NCBI RefSeq assembly: GCF_015709515.1
Contig: NZ_JADNQZ010000059.1
Coordinates: 434,001-498,000 of the forward strand
Direction of reading: 5' to 3'
Length of the DNA stretch: 64,000 bases
DNA from: Methylocystis sp. H62
GTDB taxonomy: Bacteria > Pseudomonadota > Alphaproteobacteria > Rhizobiales > Beijerinckiaceae
Position numbers and translations under genes: made by a program. Below are positions 24,983 to 34,370 of the stretch, one piece after another. The notes beneath the pieces were generated by a model. That model saw nothing but the letters and a program-made list of their open reading frames with translations. It did no database searches and was not told the origin of the DNA. The first letter of the stretch is position 1; every line of letters begins with the position of its first letter.

Positions 24983-25891
24983 CTAAGCGGCGCGGCGGTG
25001 CGGCGCGCCGCCGAAAAATTCCAGATAGCGCGCGTCGATCTCTGCGACCGGCATCACCACGAAAACATCCGTCGTGTTGAATTTGCGGTCGACGACGGCG
25101 CCGTCGCCAAAACGCGCGCCCAGCCGCAGATAGCCTTTGATCAGCGGCGAGAGCGCGTCGCGCGCCTTGCGCGCATCGAACGCGTCGCGCGCCAGTATTC
25201 GCATTGATGTATGCAGCTCGTCTCGCGCGCTGACGCGCCACGCCTCTTCCGCCGGCGCGTAATGCGCCAGATAGCTCAACGCCTGCGCATGGGCGAGCGG
25301 ATTGGCGCCGTGCAGGCTCGCGCAGCCGAACATCACGTCGATGTCGTGCGCCCGCACATAGGCGAGAAGCCCGCGCCACAGGAGTTCGATCGTCCGCTTG
25401 CTGCGATAGGGCGCGAGCACGCAGGAGCGCCCGAGTTCCAGCGCGCGCTTGCCGGCGTGGCGCACGAGAAGCGGCCCGACGTCATATTCGCTTTCGGAAT
25501 AAAAGCCGCCGGCCTTCTTCGCCATGTCGTCGCGCATCAATCGATAGGCGCCGACGATCTTCGGCCTGATCTTGCCGCGCCGTGTCTGCGCCGCGTGATC
25601 GATGACAATGAGATGATCGCAATATTTGTCGAACCGGTCGGCGTCACGGCGGGTGAAGGCCGTGCGCGCGTCAGGAATGGCGCCGCCTTCCTTGTAGAAG
25701 ACGTCGTAACGCAGCCGCTGCGCCTTGCGCACTTCCCTCTTGCCGCGCGCCAGCCGCACTTCGAGCGCGCCGAGACGGCCGAGCGTTTCACTGAGCGTTT
25801 TCTTGGCCGCTTTCGGTTTTTTTGCATCCGCTTGCGGAAAATTGACGAGGGCGAAGATCGTCTGACCGAAATCCGCGTTGACCGTCCACAT
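24983..25891 (-). CDS. olsB: OlsB-type GNAT acyltransferase (ornithine lipid synthesis, first step)
   Basis: A 302-residue protein of the GNAT branch (formerly hemolysin-like) that transfers a 3-hydroxyacyl group from acyl-ACP to the alpha-amino group of ornithine, giving lyso-ornithine lipid. Supporting segments: RKAQRLRYDVFYKEGG (about 60-75), DRFDKYCDHLIVID (about 92), GAYRLMRDD and ELGRSCVLAPYRSKRTIELLW (about 155-175) and GCASLHGANPLAHA. The start at 25891 fits the family; the open frame extends 29 codons upstream. An acyltransferase of the OlsA/PlsC family lies 6.5 kb away at 32341-33138, so both ornithine-lipid steps may be encoded in this window though not in one operon. Confidence 0.85.
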   Translation of the reverse strand: MWTVNADFGQTIFALVNFPQADAKKPKAAKKTLSETLGRLGALEVRLARGKREVRKAQRLRYDVFYKEGGAIPDARTAFTRRDADRFDKYCDHLIVIDHAAQTRRGKIRPKIVGAYRLMRDDMAKKAGGFYSESEYDVGPLLVRHAGKRALELGRSCVLAPYRSKRTIELLWRGLLAYVRAHDIDVMFGCASLHGANPLAHAQALSYLAHYAPAEEAWRVSARDELHTSMRILARDAFDARKARDALSPLIKGYLRLGARFGDGAVVDRKFNTTDVFVVMPVAEIDARYLEFFGGAPHRRAA

Positions 25892-26020
25892 GTGCGACTC
25901 GCTCCGCTGCGATCTCCCCGCTTGAAGATCACGAGGAGGCGAAGCTTTTGTGACGCGAGAATTGCTGCTGTGACGCACCAGTTGCGGTTTACACTTGAAC
26001 GTCTCGCTCCAGGAGTCCGA

Positions 26021-26578
26021 ATGTTCACATCACATTTGACCGTCAGCGCGGCGATCTGCGCTTTTGTTTTCGCAACGGTCGCGGCGCAGGCGGAGCCGCT
26101 CCCTTCGCTCGGATGTTACGCGCGCGCCTATGACACGGCGCATCTATCCGCCCATAAAAAGCAGATCGTCGACAAAGCGTGGCTGTCGATCGAGACGCGA
26201 AAAGACACGCCGCCCTATCCGTTTTCGGCGACGCTGCAATTTTCGACCAAGGGGCGCGGCAAGGCGACCTTCTCCACCTTCGGCGCCTGCAAGGAGGACC
26301 GCGGCGGCCTTTTGTGCAACGCATCGCTCTCCGCCGAGGAAACGGACCGCTGCAAGGCCAAGAACGACGGCGTGCATCATTGCCGGATCGGCTACAGCGA
26401 GTCCGGCGCGTTCCGGCTCGCCGCGCAGCCCGAGGGCGTGCGCGTGAGCGTCGTCGAGCGGTTGGAAATGCCGGGGCCTGATGCGGGCGGGCGCTCCAGC
26501 TATCTCTATCTGAGCCCCGACAATGCGGAGAACCACGCCTTTTTGCTCCAGCCCGCGGACGCGAAAGCCTGCCAGTAG
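26021..26578 (+). CDS. Secreted protein of unknown function with conserved-looking cysteines
   Basis: A 185-residue protein with a signal peptide (about 1-24, ending AQAE). The mature domain has six Cys (GCYARAYD, FGACKED, LLCNAS, DRCKAKN, HHCRIGY and the penultimate CQ) suggesting disulfides in the periplasm. SAEETDRCKAKNDGVHHC and SSYLYLSPDNAENHAFLL are its most distinctive stretches. I do not recognise a family. AGGAG lies 6 bases before the ATG at 26021. It is divergent from olsB across 129 bases. Confidence 0.7.
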   Translation: MFTSHLTVSAAICAFVFATVAAQAEPLPSLGCYARAYDTAHLSAHKKQIVDKAWLSIETRKDTPPYPFSATLQFSTKGRGKATFSTFGACKEDRGGLLCNASLSAEETDRCKAKNDGVHHCRIGYSESGAFRLAAQPEGVRVSVVERLEMPGPDAGGRSSYLYLSPDNAENHAFLLQPADAKACQ

Positions 26579-26660
26579 CGGCGGAGGACAGTCCTCCTCG
26601 AGCGATTAGGAGCTATCTGCAGTATGCGCGTAAGAGCCGAGCCCGTTTCTGAAGGCGGGC

Positions 26661-26769
26661 AGTCCTCGTCCTTCGAGACGCCGCCTCGATCTCGGGCCTG
26701 CCCGAGATCGACATTAAATTCACAAGTCGGGTAAACCCGACTTGCGGGCGGCTCCTCAGCATGAGGACT
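26661..26769. repeat. Palindromic element family E, expanded copy 1
   Basis: The family core GTCCTTCGAGACGCCGCC...GGCGGCTCCTCAGxATGAGGAC is present, but where other copies have a short tip this one carries two extra hairpins: TCGATCTCGGGCCTGCCCGA (continuing to GATCGA) and CAAGTCGGGTAAACCCGACT (continuing to TG), joined by A/T-rich CATTAAATTCA. Confidence 0.85.
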
Positions 26770-26830
26770 GCTGGCGCACCGTTAATTCAGCGCAATGCGG
26801 ACCCAACCAAACGCAATGTCCACCCAGTGC

Positions 26831-26876
26831 CCTCACCCTGAGGAGCCTGCGATAGCAGGCGTCTCGAAGGGCGAGG
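26831..26876. repeat. Palindromic element family E, copy 2
   Basis: CCTCACCCTGAGGAGCCTGC..GCAGGCGTCTCGAAGGGCGAGG: the same core as other family E copies, inverted relative to the copy at 26661. Confidence 0.8.
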
Positions 26877-26968
26877 GCTGATGCGTGCCGATGCAGCTCC
26901 AAAACTCGCGCTTGCCGAATCTGCGCAGATGCCGGACGCTCGTTCCCGCCTGACTGGAGTTTTCCCCT

Positions 26969-26989
26969 TTATCCACTAACTTATCCACA
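26969..26989 (+). promoter_or_regulatory. Two DnaA boxes upstream of nrdJ
   Basis: TTATCCACT at 26969-26977 and the perfect consensus TTATCCACA at 26981-26989, spaced 12 bases start to start in the same orientation. In E. coli DnaA binding controls nrdAB transcription, so regulation of ribonucleotide reductase by DnaA is the likely meaning. An origin of replication is less likely because only two boxes are seen. Confidence 0.6.
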
Positions 26990-27012
26990 TGTTGTCGCTT
27001 TTTTAATTTTCA

Positions 27013-27028
27013 TCACTATATCTTGACG
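27013..27028 (+). promoter_or_regulatory. NrdR-like half-conserved box
   Basis: TCACTATATCTTGACG matches the left half of the NrdR consensus (ACACTATATATAGTGT) well and the right half poorly. Its position before a ribonucleotide reductase gene is the main support. Confidence 0.3.
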
Positions 27029-27065
27029 TCGTCGCAAGACTCACGCAGTCTGGAGGCAACACGGA

Positions 27066-27302
27066 ATGGCGACGCGGCGAACGATCTCAAGGACGTTCGG
27101 CGAGTTTCGGCGACAGCCGGACGAGAGCGTCGCCTTGCGTGGGCGTGATCCTCGTTTTCGGCGTGCTTTCAATCGCAGCGTATCCATCCGCGAGCGCGGG
27201 GCGCGCGTCTTTCGAGTTCAGAATTGGGCACAAATTGCGTCGCGGGCCAGCGAATGGCTGCGTGCGGGCGGACGCCTGCGCTTTGAGGGGATGAGACGAT
27301 GA
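27066..27302 (+). CDS. Possible small upstream reading frame overlapping nrdJ
   Basis: A 78-codon frame whose stop overlaps the nrdJ start (ATGA), preceded by GGAGG at 27052-27056. The product is very rich in Arg and Ser and resembles no family I know. It might be a translated leader that couples translation to nrdJ, or only a chance frame in GC-rich DNA. The Arg-rich composition favours chance. Confidence 0.25.
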   Translation: MATRRTISRTFGEFRRQPDESVALRGRDPRFRRAFNRSVSIRERGARVFRVQNWAQIASRASEWLRAGGRLRFEGMRR

Positions 27303-30300
27303 AAATTGAGCGGCGCTACACCAAGGCGGGCGAATCTCCTTATGCGAACATTCCGTTCCGCACGACGAAGAGCGAGATCCGCAATCCCGACGGCTCGATT
27401 GTCTTTTCCCTGGACAATATCGACGTCCCCAACCAGTGGAGCCAGGTCGCGGCCGACGTTCTGGCGCAGAAATATTTCCGCAAGGCCGGCGTGCCGGCGC
27501 GCTTGAAGCGCGTCGAGGAGAATGCCGTCCCGTCCTTCCTGTGGCGCTCCGTCGCCGATACGGAAGCGCTCAGCGAACTCCCCAAGGACCAGCGCAACGG
27601 CTCCGAAATTTCGGCCAAGCAGGTCTTCGACCGTCTCGCCGGCGCCTGGACCTATTGGGGATGGAAGGGCGGCTATTTCGACGCCGAGGAAGACGCCCAG
27701 GCGTTCAGCGACGAGCTTCGCTACATGCTCGCCATGCAGATGGCGGCGCCCAATTCGCCGCAATGGTTCAACACCGGCCTGCATTGGGCTTACGGCGTCG
27801 ACGGGCCGAGCCAGGGGCATTTCTACGTCGACTACGCCAATGGCAAGATGGTGAAGTCGAAATCGGCCTATGAGCATCCGCAGCCGCACGCCTGCTTCAT
27901 CCAGTCGATCGCCGACGATCTCGTCAATGACGGCGGCATCATGGATCTGTGGGTGCGCGAGGCGCGGCTATTCAAATATGGCTCCGGCACCGGCACCAAT
28001 TTCTCCAAGCTGCGGGGCGAGAAGGAGAAGCTTTCCGGCGGCGGCTCGTCCTCGGGCCTGATGTCCTTCCTCAAGATCGGCGACCGCGCCGCCGGCGCGA
28101 TCAAATCCGGCGGCACGACGCGGCGCGCGGCGAAAATGGTCGTCGTCGACATCGACCATCCCGACGTCGAAGCCTTCATCGATTGGAAGGTGAAGGAGGA
28201 GGAGAAGGTCGCCTCGCTGGTCACCGGTTCGAAGATCGTCAAGAAGCATCTGAAGGCGATCATGCGCGCCTGCATGAATTGCGAAGGGCCGGGCGACGAC
28301 TGTTTCAACCCCGAGATCAATCCGGCGCTGAAACGCGAGATCAAGCTCGCGCGCAAGAATGAAGTGCCGGACAATTACATCAAGCGCGTCATTCAGTTCG
28401 CCAAGCAGGGCTACAAGGACATTCACTTCGACACCTATGACACGGACTGGGACAGCGAAGCCTATCTCACCGTCTCGGGTCAGAACTCCAACAACTCCGT
28501 GCGCGTCACGGATGCGTTCCTTCAGGCGGTCGAGAAGGACGAGGACTGGAACCTCATCAAGCGCCTCGACGGCAAGACGGCGAAGACGCTGAAAGCCCGC
28601 GATCTGTGGGAGAAGATCGGCTACGCCGCCTGGGCGTCCGCGGATCCCGGAATCCAGTTCCATACGACGATCAACGACTGGCACACCTGCCCGGCCGGCG
28701 GCCCCATTCGCGCGTCCAATCCGTGTTCGGAATATATGTTCCTCGACGACACGGCCTGTAACCTTGCGTCTCTAAACCTGCTTCAGTTCCGCGACCTCGA
28801 GACCAAGCGCATCGACGTCGATTCTTACGAACACGCCGTGCGGCTGTGGACGGTGGTGCTCGAAATCTCGGTGCTGATGGCGCAGTTTCCCTCAAAGGAA
28901 ATCGCGCAGCTGTCCTATGACTACCGCACGCTGGGGCTCGGCTTCGCCAATGTCGGCGGACTCTTGATGTCGTCTGGCGTCGCCTATGACAGCGACGCCG
29001 GCCGCGCCATCGCCGGCGCGCTTTCGGCGATCATGACGGGCGTCTGCTACGCGACCTCCGCCGAAATGGCCAAGGAGCGCGGCCCCTTCGCGCGCTTCAT
29101 GGAGAATCGCGAAGCGATGCTGCGGGTCATCCGCAATCATCGCCGCGCCGCGCATGGCGAACGCGTCGGCTATGAGCAGCTGGCGATCGCGCCGGTGCCG
29201 CTCGACGTCGCGTCCTGCTCCGATCAGCTCTTGGTCGAGCGCGCCGGCGCCGCCTGGGACAAGGCGCTCGCGCAAGGCGAACTCTACGGCTATCGCAATG
29301 CGCAAGTCACCGTCGTCGCGCCGACCGGCACCATCGGCCTGGTGATGGATTGCGACACGACCGGCATCGAGCCCGATTTCGCGCTCGTCAAATTCAAGAA
29401 GCTCGCGGGCGGCGGCTATCTCAAGATCGTCAACCGCGCCGTGCCGGAAGGGCTGCGCTCGCTCGGCTATCGCGAGAGCGACATCGCCGAGATCGAGGCC
29501 TATGCCGTCGGCCACGCCTCGCTCTCCAACGCGCCCGCGATCAACACCACGAGCCTGCGGGCGAAGGGTTTCACCGACGAGAAGATCGCGGCGGTGGAAG
29601 GAGCGCTGCGCAGCGCCTTCGACATCAAATTCGTCTTCAACAAATGGACGCTCGGGCAGGACTTTCTCACCGGCGTGTTGAAAGTTCCGGCGGCCGCGCT
29701 CGACGACAAGAACTTCGATCTGCTGACGCATCTGGGGTTCTCGCGCGCCGACATCGACGCCGCGAATGTCCATATCTGCGGCGCGATGACTCTGGAAGGC
29801 GCGCCGCATTTGAAGCGCGAGCATTATCCGGTGTTCGACTGCGCCAATCCCTGCGGGCGCACCGGCAAGCGCTATCTCCTGGTCGACTCGCATATCCGCA
29901 TGATGGCGGCGGCGCAGCCTTTCATCTCGGGCGCGATCAGCAAGACCATCAACATGCCCAATGACGCCTCGATCGAGGATTGCGAACAGGCCTATCTGCT
30001 GTCGTGGCGCCTCGGGCTCAAGGCCAATGCGCTCTATCGCGACGGCTCGAAGCTCTCGCAGCCGCTCTCGGCGCAGCTCATCGCCGGCGACGACGACATC
30101 GACGCGATGGACGTCGTCGAGGAACTCGTCACCGCCAACATGCCGGCGCGCGCCGCGGCCATCGCCGAACGCATCGTCGAGCGCGTCGTGCATCAGGTGA
30201 TCCGCGAGCGCGAAAAGCTGCCGAACCGGCGCAAGAGCTACATTCAGAAGGCGACGGTCGGCGGCCACAAGGTCTATCTGCACACGGGCGAATATGAAGA

Positions 30301-30937
30301 CGGGCGCTTAGGCGAAATCTTCATCGACATGCACAAGGAAGGCGCGGCCTTCCGAAGCCTGATGAATAATTTCGCCATCGCGATTTCGCTCGGCCTGCAA
30401 TATGGCGTGCCGCTCGAGGAATATGTCGACGCCTTCACCTTCACCCGCTTCGAGCCCGCGGGTCCGGTACAGGGCAATGACGCGATCAAATATGCGACCT
30501 CGATCCTCGACTATGTGTTCCGCGAGCTGGCCGTCTCCTATCTTGGCCGCAACGATCTCGCGCATGTCTCGCCCGAAGACGTCGGCCATGACGTGCTCGG
30601 CAAGGGCCAGCATGAGGGCAAGGCGCCCGAGACGAACTCGGTCGTCTCGCGCGGTCTGCTGCGCTCCAAGACCGACAGGCTGATGGTGGTGCAGGGCGGC
30701 GGGGCGGTCGCTTTACGCGAGACGCCGGAAGTGGCGCATGAGGCTGACGACCCGACCTCGACGCTCGGCTGGACCGAGCCGACGAAGACCGTCACCGGCG
30801 TCGCCGAAAAGCGCGCCGAAGCGCGCATGAAGGGCTATGTCGGCGAAGCCTGCCCCGAGTGCGCGAATTTCACGCTCGTGCGTAACGGCACGTGCCTGAA
30901 GTGCGAGACGTGCGGCGCGACGACGGGGTGTTCGTGA
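27299..30937 (+). CDS. nrdJ: Class II (adenosylcobalamin-dependent) ribonucleoside-diphosphate reductase
   Basis: Makes deoxyribonucleotides with a B12-generated thiyl radical, independent of oxygen. At 1212 residues it is the long alphaproteobacterial NrdJ form. The active-site region is intact: [16 protein letters not shown] (about 155), [14 protein letters not shown], the Gly-rich [20 protein letters not shown] (about 225-245), [19 protein letters not shown] (about 475-493) and CNPCGRT-like [15 protein letters not shown] near 850. The C-terminal tail [21 protein letters not shown] is a four-Cys zinc-ribbon typical of this group and carries cysteines for re-reduction. DnaA boxes lie upstream. 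No class I nrdAB is seen here. Confidence 0.97.
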   Translation: MKIERRYTKAGESPYANIPFRTTKSEIRNPDGSIVFSLDNIDVPNQWSQVAADVLAQKYFRKAGVPARLKRVEENAVPSFLWRSVADTEALSELPKDQRNGSEISAKQVFDRLAGAWTYWGWKGGYFDAEEDAQAFSDELRYMLAMQMAAPNSPQWFNTGLHWAYGVDGPSQGHFYVDYANGKMVKSKSAYEHPQPHACFIQSIADDLVNDGGIMDLWVREARLFKYGSGTGTNFSKLRGEKEKLSGGGSSSGLMSFLKIGDRAAGAIKSGGTTRRAAKMVVVDIDHPDVEAFIDWKVKEEEKVASLVTGSKIVKKHLKAIMRACMNCEGPGDDCFNPEINPALKREIKLARKNEVPDNYIKRVIQFAKQGYKDIHFDTYDTDWDSEAYLTVSGQNSNNSVRVTDAFLQAVEKDEDWNLIKRLDGKTAKTLKARDLWEKIGYAAWASADPGIQFHTTINDWHTCPAGGPIRASNPCSEYMFLDDTACNLASLNLLQFRDLETKRIDVDSYEHAVRLWTVVLEISVLMAQFPSKEIAQLSYDYRTLGLGFANVGGLLMSSGVAYDSDAGRAIAGALSAIMTGVCYATSAEMAKERGPFARFMENREAMLRVIRNHRRAAHGERVGYEQLAIAPVPLDVASCSDQLLVERAGAAWDKALAQGELYGYRNAQVTVVAPTGTIGLVMDCDTTGIEPDFALVKFKKLAGGGYLKIVNRAVPEGLRSLGYRESDIAEIEAYAVGHASLSNAPAINTTSLRAKGFTDEKIAAVEGALRSAFDIKFVFNKWTLGQDFLTGVLKVPAAALDDKNFDLLTHLGFSRADIDAANVHICGAMTLEGAPHLKREHYPVFDCANPCGRTGKRYLLVDSHIRMMAAAQPFISGAISKTINMPNDASIEDCEQAYLLSWRLGLKANALYRDGSKLSQPLSAQLIAGDDDIDAMDVVEELVTANMPARAAAIAERIVERVVHQVIREREKLPNRRKSYIQKATVGGHKVYLHTGEYEDGRLGEIFIDMHKEGAAFRSLMNNFAIAISLGLQYGVPLEEYVDAFTFTRFEPAGPVQGNDAIKYATSILDYVFRELAVSYLGRNDLAHVSPEDVGHDVLGKGQHEGKAPETNSVVSRGLLRSKTDRLMVVQGGGAVALRETPEVAHEADDPTSTLGWTEPTKTVTGVAEKRAEARMKGYVGEACPECANFTLVRNGTCLKCETCGATTGCS

Positions 30938-30975
30938 GGTCTGACTCTGGGCTTCAACCGAGAGGCGCTGACCGA

Positions 30976-32250
30976 ATGACCATTGCAGGTTATACACGAC
31001 TCAAATTCGAGACGGCACTAAACCAAGTGCTGTCTCCTACAACGCCCATCAGGAGCATCGAGCACCTGCGGGGGCGGGATAAAAAGTTGGAGGAAATCCG
31101 ACGATCTCTCGTTCAGACTGGTCGCCACATCTTTATCCACGGAGAACGCGGCGTAGGAAAGACGTCGCTGGCGCAGACCGCTGCGTTCGAACATCAGCCT
31201 TCTGGCGCCGAGCCGATCCTTCTCTGCTGCGACCCATCATCAACCTTCTACGGAGTCGCACAGGATATCATCTCCCGCTTGCTGACCTCCGACCCCACCG
31301 TAATCAAAAGGATAACCAATAAAAAGGCAGGCCTCGTTCTTCAGTCGGTGTTGTCACTAGAGTCGCAAGAGATTATCGAGCGTGGACGGGCTCCTGAGTT
31401 ACGTTCGATGAACGAAACGATAGCTACGATCAGTTTTGTTGCCAAACAGCATTCGAAAAAGCCTGTCATCGTGATTGACGAATTTGAACGCATCAAGGAC
31501 TCCAATCAGCGTACTTTGTTTGCAGACCTCATAAAACAGTTAGGGGACCAGTCCGTTCCGGTGGTGATTATATTTTGTGGCGTCGGAAGCTCACTTGAAG
31601 AACTACTTGATGCTCATCATTCGTGTTATCGTTATCTAACCGCTGTCTGCCTGGATCGCTTGGGGTACGACGCGCGCTTACAAATCATTGACGCTGCACT
31701 GGAGCGCGTTGAAATCGACGTCGATGATACCACTCGCTACAGGGTTGCGACCATTAGCGACGGGTTTCCACATTACGTGCACCTCTTGACCGAGAAGCTT
31801 CTCTGGGAAGCGTTTGATGACAATGAAGACGTTAAGGTTATTAACGTGGTCCATTACAAAGATGCTGTTGCGTCTGCCGTGAATGACATCGAACCTCATC
31901 TCAAGGCGATCTACGAGAAAGCGACGCTCAAGTACAACAATGATTATGAGCAGGTGCTCTGGGCTGTTGCAGATGACCATCAACTAAAGCGTAGGAGTGC
32001 TGACATTTTCGAGTGCTATCAGAGGCTGATGCAGTCGGTCGGCGAAAGGGCGCTATCGCGTGAAAAATTCAATGCTCGTATGAACACTCTGAAAAAGCCA
32101 ACGCACGGCGAAATACTAAAAGCCAATCGTCAGGGGTGGTATGAATTTCGGGAACCGATCGTCCGCGGCTATGTCCGCCTTAGGGCGGAACACAGAGGCG
32201 TTGCGTTGGGGAAAGATCACCCCTTAGAAGTGCGGATTCGAGCGTCATAA
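30976..32250 (+). CDS. AAA-superfamily ATPase of Orc1/Cdc6- or STAND-like type, function unknown
   Basis: A 424-residue P-loop ATPase. It opens with LRGRDKKLEEIRRSL, a box VII-like lead-in of Orc/Cdc6-type ATPases. Walker A is GERGVGKTSL (about 60), Walker B VIVIDEFERIKD (about 166-177), and a sensor-1-like strand VVIIFCGVGSSLEELL follows near 200. SDGFPHYVHLLTEKLLWEAF (about 260) resembles the lid-domain GxPHxxxLL of AAA_16/STAND proteins. The C-terminal 130 residues look like a winged-helix module. Base composition and codon use (frequent A/T third positions, ATA, TTA, AGG) are clearly unlike the flanking genes, pointing to horizontal transfer. It stands alone, 38 bases after nrdJ; no effector or mobility gene is adjacent. 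Confidence 0.8.
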   Translation: MTIAGYTRLKFETALNQVLSPTTPIRSIEHLRGRDKKLEEIRRSLVQTGRHIFIHGERGVGKTSLAQTAAFEHQPSGAEPILLCCDPSSTFYGVAQDIISRLLTSDPTVIKRITNKKAGLVLQSVLSLESQEIIERGRAPELRSMNETIATISFVAKQHSKKPVIVIDEFERIKDSNQRTLFADLIKQLGDQSVPVVIIFCGVGSSLEELLDAHHSCYRYLTAVCLDRLGYDARLQIIDAALERVEIDVDDTTRYRVATISDGFPHYVHLLTEKLLWEAFDDNEDVKVINVVHYKDAVASAVNDIEPHLKAIYEKATLKYNNDYEQVLWAVADDHQLKRRSADIFECYQRLMQSVGERALSREKFNARMNTLKKPTHGEILKANRQGWYEFREPIVRGYVRLRAEHRGVALGKDHPLEVRIRAS

Positions 32251-32308
32251 TATTCGTGTTGCGGACTACACTCGGAAAAAGGCCCAATAATAGGCCGTCC
32301 CGCGCGGG

Positions 32309-32352
32309 TCGTCCTTCGAGACGCCGCCTTCGGCGGCTCCTCAGGATGAGGA
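32309..32352. repeat. Palindromic element family E, copy 3 (supplies the acyltransferase stop codon)
   Basis: CGTCCTTCGAGACGCCGCCTTCGGCGGCTCCTCAGGATGAGGAC with the shortest hairpin tip (CCGCCTTCGGCGG). The stop codon of the minus-strand acyltransferase (32341-32343) lies inside it. Confidence 0.85.
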
Positions 32353-33138
32353 CTGCTTATTGCCGTTGCAAGTGGCGCATCCTACTCTCTCGGCTCCAAT
32401 CGACGCCAGCAGCTCCCGCACCCTCGCGCGCGTCTCCGTCGCGAGCGTCTTTCGGTCCTTATCGCTCGTCTCGACCGCCTCGCCGAACACAATGTGACAT
32501 TGCGTGGGGCCGCGCTTCATCAAGCGCCACAGATGAGGCAGGAAGGTCATGTCGCCATACCAGCCGACGTCTATCCTCTCCAACCCGTCTGAATAAGAGA
32601 TCGCCACAGGCGCGAGCGTCGGCGCTTCGCCGCGCGCCGTCATGGCCTCGAGCGGCGCCAAATGCGCCGAGCGAAAGGGCAAAACCGCGGCGCCGTCGCT
32701 CGACGTGCCTTCGGGAAAGACGACGAGATCGCCGCCCGCGCGCAGCACATCGGCGAGCGAATCATTGACGCGCGCAACATCCTGCCTCGCGCCGCGTTCG
32801 ACGAAGATCGTGCCTTGCAGCCGCGCGAGCAATCCGAGCACAGGCCAGCTGGCGACTTCGCTCTTCGCCAGGAAGACGAAGGGATAAAGGCTCGCGAGCG
32901 CGATGATGTCGGTCCATGACACGTGGTTGGCGACGACGAAGCGCGGCGCCGTTGCGGGCAGGGCGCCGCGCGCGTCGACCTTTATGCCAATGACGGCGCA
33001 GACCATGCGGCAGAAGCGCGTCTGGATCGCGTGCTGAATCGGCCAGCCGCGCCGGCGCGCCAGCGCCTGGAGCGGAACAAGAAAGACGAAAGCGCCCGCC
33101 AGCGTGAGGACGAAGGCGAGCGCGCGCAGATAGGCCAT
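32341..33138 (-). CDS. PlsC/OlsA-family 1-acyl-sn-glycerol-3-phosphate (or lyso-ornithine lipid) acyltransferase
   Basis: A 265-residue membrane-associated acyltransferase. An N-terminal hydrophobic anchor (about 5-25) precedes the catalytic HxxxxD motif NHVSWTD (His about 71), the substrate motif GTIFVERGAR (about 108) and FPEGTSSDG (about 142). It could be PlsC making phosphatidic acid or OlsA acylating lyso-ornithine lipid; the presence of olsB in the window makes OlsA possible. The last residues (NKQSSS) and the stop codon are encoded by a palindromic element, so the original C-terminus has been replaced. The start is the ATG at 33136-33138. Confidence 0.85.
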   Translation of the reverse strand: MAYLRALAFVLTLAGAFVFLVPLQALARRRGWPIQHAIQTRFCRMVCAVIGIKVDARGALPATAPRFVVANHVSWTDIIALASLYPFVFLAKSEVASWPVLGLLARLQGTIFVERGARQDVARVNDSLADVLRAGGDLVVFPEGTSSDGAAVLPFRSAHLAPLEAMTARGEAPTLAPVAISYSDGLERIDVGWYGDMTFLPHLWRLMKRGPTQCHIVFGEAVETSDKDRKTLATETRARVRELLASIGAERVGCATCNGNKQSSS

Positions 33139-33186
33139 GGCGCGCAGATGGCGCGCCTCTAAGACAGGCGCATGACAGCGCCTGCG

Positions 33187-34338
33187 CTACCGCGCCGCCG
33201 ATGCATCGGCCAGGAAAAATCGCACCATCTCGCGCGAGGCCTCGGGACCATGGCGATCGGCGAAGGAGCCGTCAGGATTGCCGCCCGACCAGGCGTGGCC
33301 GAGCCCCTCGACGGCCCAATGTTCCAACTGCGGCACGCCGCGCGCGTCCGCGATGACGGTTCGGCTGTAATTGCGCCCGCCCGCCGATCCGGTCTCGCGC
33401 GTTTCGCGCGCGATCGCATCGGCAAGATCGAGCCGAGCCCCTGCGATGATCGTTTCGCCGTTGGTCGGATGCACTTTCTGGTCGGCTTCGCCGTGGAAAA
33501 CTATCGTCCGCACGTAGTCGTCAGACAGCGACCTGCGCGCCGCGCCGAGTTCGAATTTGCCGCCCATCGCCGCGAAGGCGGAGGCGACGTCGCTGGCCGA
33601 GCCATGCGCGAGACCGGAATGTATGCCGACCGCGGCGTAGAGTTCCGGATAGGTCGCGGCCATAGTCGCGGCCATGGCGCCGCCAGCCGACAAACCCGCC
33701 ACATAGACGCGCGACTCATCGACGCGCCATTCCGCCATGATGGCGCGGGTCATGCCGGCGATGAGGCTGGGTTCGCCCTTCTCGCGGGTCTGATCCGCCG
33801 GGTTGAACCAGTTCCAGCAGCCCATCTGATTGGCCGTGGTCGACTGCGCCGGATAGGCGACGATGAAACCATGTTCTTCAGCCAGCTCATTCATGCGCGA
33901 GCCGAGGGCGAAGTCGTCGGGGTTCTGCGCGCAGCCGTGAAGCATCACGATCAACGGCCGTTCTCCGTCTCCCACGCCATTGGGCGCATAGACCTTGTAG
34001 TCGCGGGCGCCGGCCGGGCCGACATAGCTGCGCGAGAGATAGGCGGCGCCCGGCGGAACGTCGATGTTGGGGGCTTTTCGCAGACCGACGAGCGGCGCGC
34101 CGCTTTGATTGAGGCCTGGAAGACCGGCGTGACGCAGCAACTCCACCGTCTCGCCGAGCGGGCGGCGCAGACGAAACGTCGGGGGATGCGGCTCGGCATG
34201 TTCGGCCGGCTGCGGCGTTGGCGTCGCAGCGCCGCCAGCCGTCAGCGCGCCCATCAGCACGCGCGTCGCTTCCGCGAGATTTCGCTCGCGCGTCAATTGC
34301 GTCGCCCGGTTGAAGGCGCTCGTCAGGAGGTTTTTCAT
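33187..34338 (-). CDS. PHB-depolymerase-type alpha/beta hydrolase (extracellular short-chain-length PHA depolymerase-like esterase)
   Basis: A 383-residue esterase of the poly(3-hydroxybutyrate) depolymerase family. The oxyanion-hole segment is VMLHGCAQNPDDFA (about 138), the lipase box is GLSAGGAMA with the nucleophilic Ser near 218, FHGEADQKVHP gives the Asp region and GLGHAWSGG (about 350) the catalytic His. No clear signal peptide is seen, and the first 90 residues are an uncharacterised linker with helical and Pro-rich parts, so cytosolic action is possible. The ATG at 34338 is preferred; an upstream TTG overlaps the stop of the CopG-like gene. The two genes are probably cotranscribed. 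Confidence 0.88.
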   Translation of the reverse strand: MKNLLTSAFNRATQLTRERNLAEATRVLMGALTAGGAATPTPQPAEHAEPHPPTFRLRRPLGETVELLRHAGLPGLNQSGAPLVGLRKAPNIDVPPGAAYLSRSYVGPAGARDYKVYAPNGVGDGERPLIVMLHGCAQNPDDFALGSRMNELAEEHGFIVAYPAQSTTANQMGCWNWFNPADQTREKGEPSLIAGMTRAIMAEWRVDESRVYVAGLSAGGAMAATMAATYPELYAAVGIHSGLAHGSASDVASAFAAMGGKFELGAARRSLSDDYVRTIVFHGEADQKVHPTNGETIIAGARLDLADAIARETRETGSAGGRNYSRTVIADARGVPQLEHWAVEGLGHAWSGGNPDGSFADRHGPEASREMVRFFLADASAAR

Positions 34339-34370
34339 TTTGTCTACGCCTCGCGGGAGAATGGGGGAGG

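Larger units (their letters stand above)
26579..27065. other. Repeat-rich intergenic region upstream of nrdJ, 487 bases
   Basis: Contains an inverted pair of family E palindromes (26661-26769 and 26831-26876), then two DnaA boxes (26969-26989) followed by an A/T-rich stretch (TTTTTTAATTTTCATCACTA) with an NrdR-like half site. No coding sequence is credible. The right-hand 100 bases should hold the nrdJ promoter; TTGACG at 27023-27028 is a possible -35 but its -10 is poor. Confidence 0.65.

Noticed and set aside
26935-27065. Chromosomal replication origin
   Set aside because: Only two DnaA boxes, no further cluster and no origin-linked genes such as dnaA or hemE nearby; a nrdJ promoter role is simpler.
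26579-27298. Cobalamin riboswitch before nrdJ
   Set aside because: No B12-box-like sequence was recognised; the region is palindromes, DnaA boxes and promoter-like DNA.
28892-30283. 463-codon minus-strand frame inside nrdJ
   Set aside because: Shadow of nrdJ; no family resemblance and no ribosome site.
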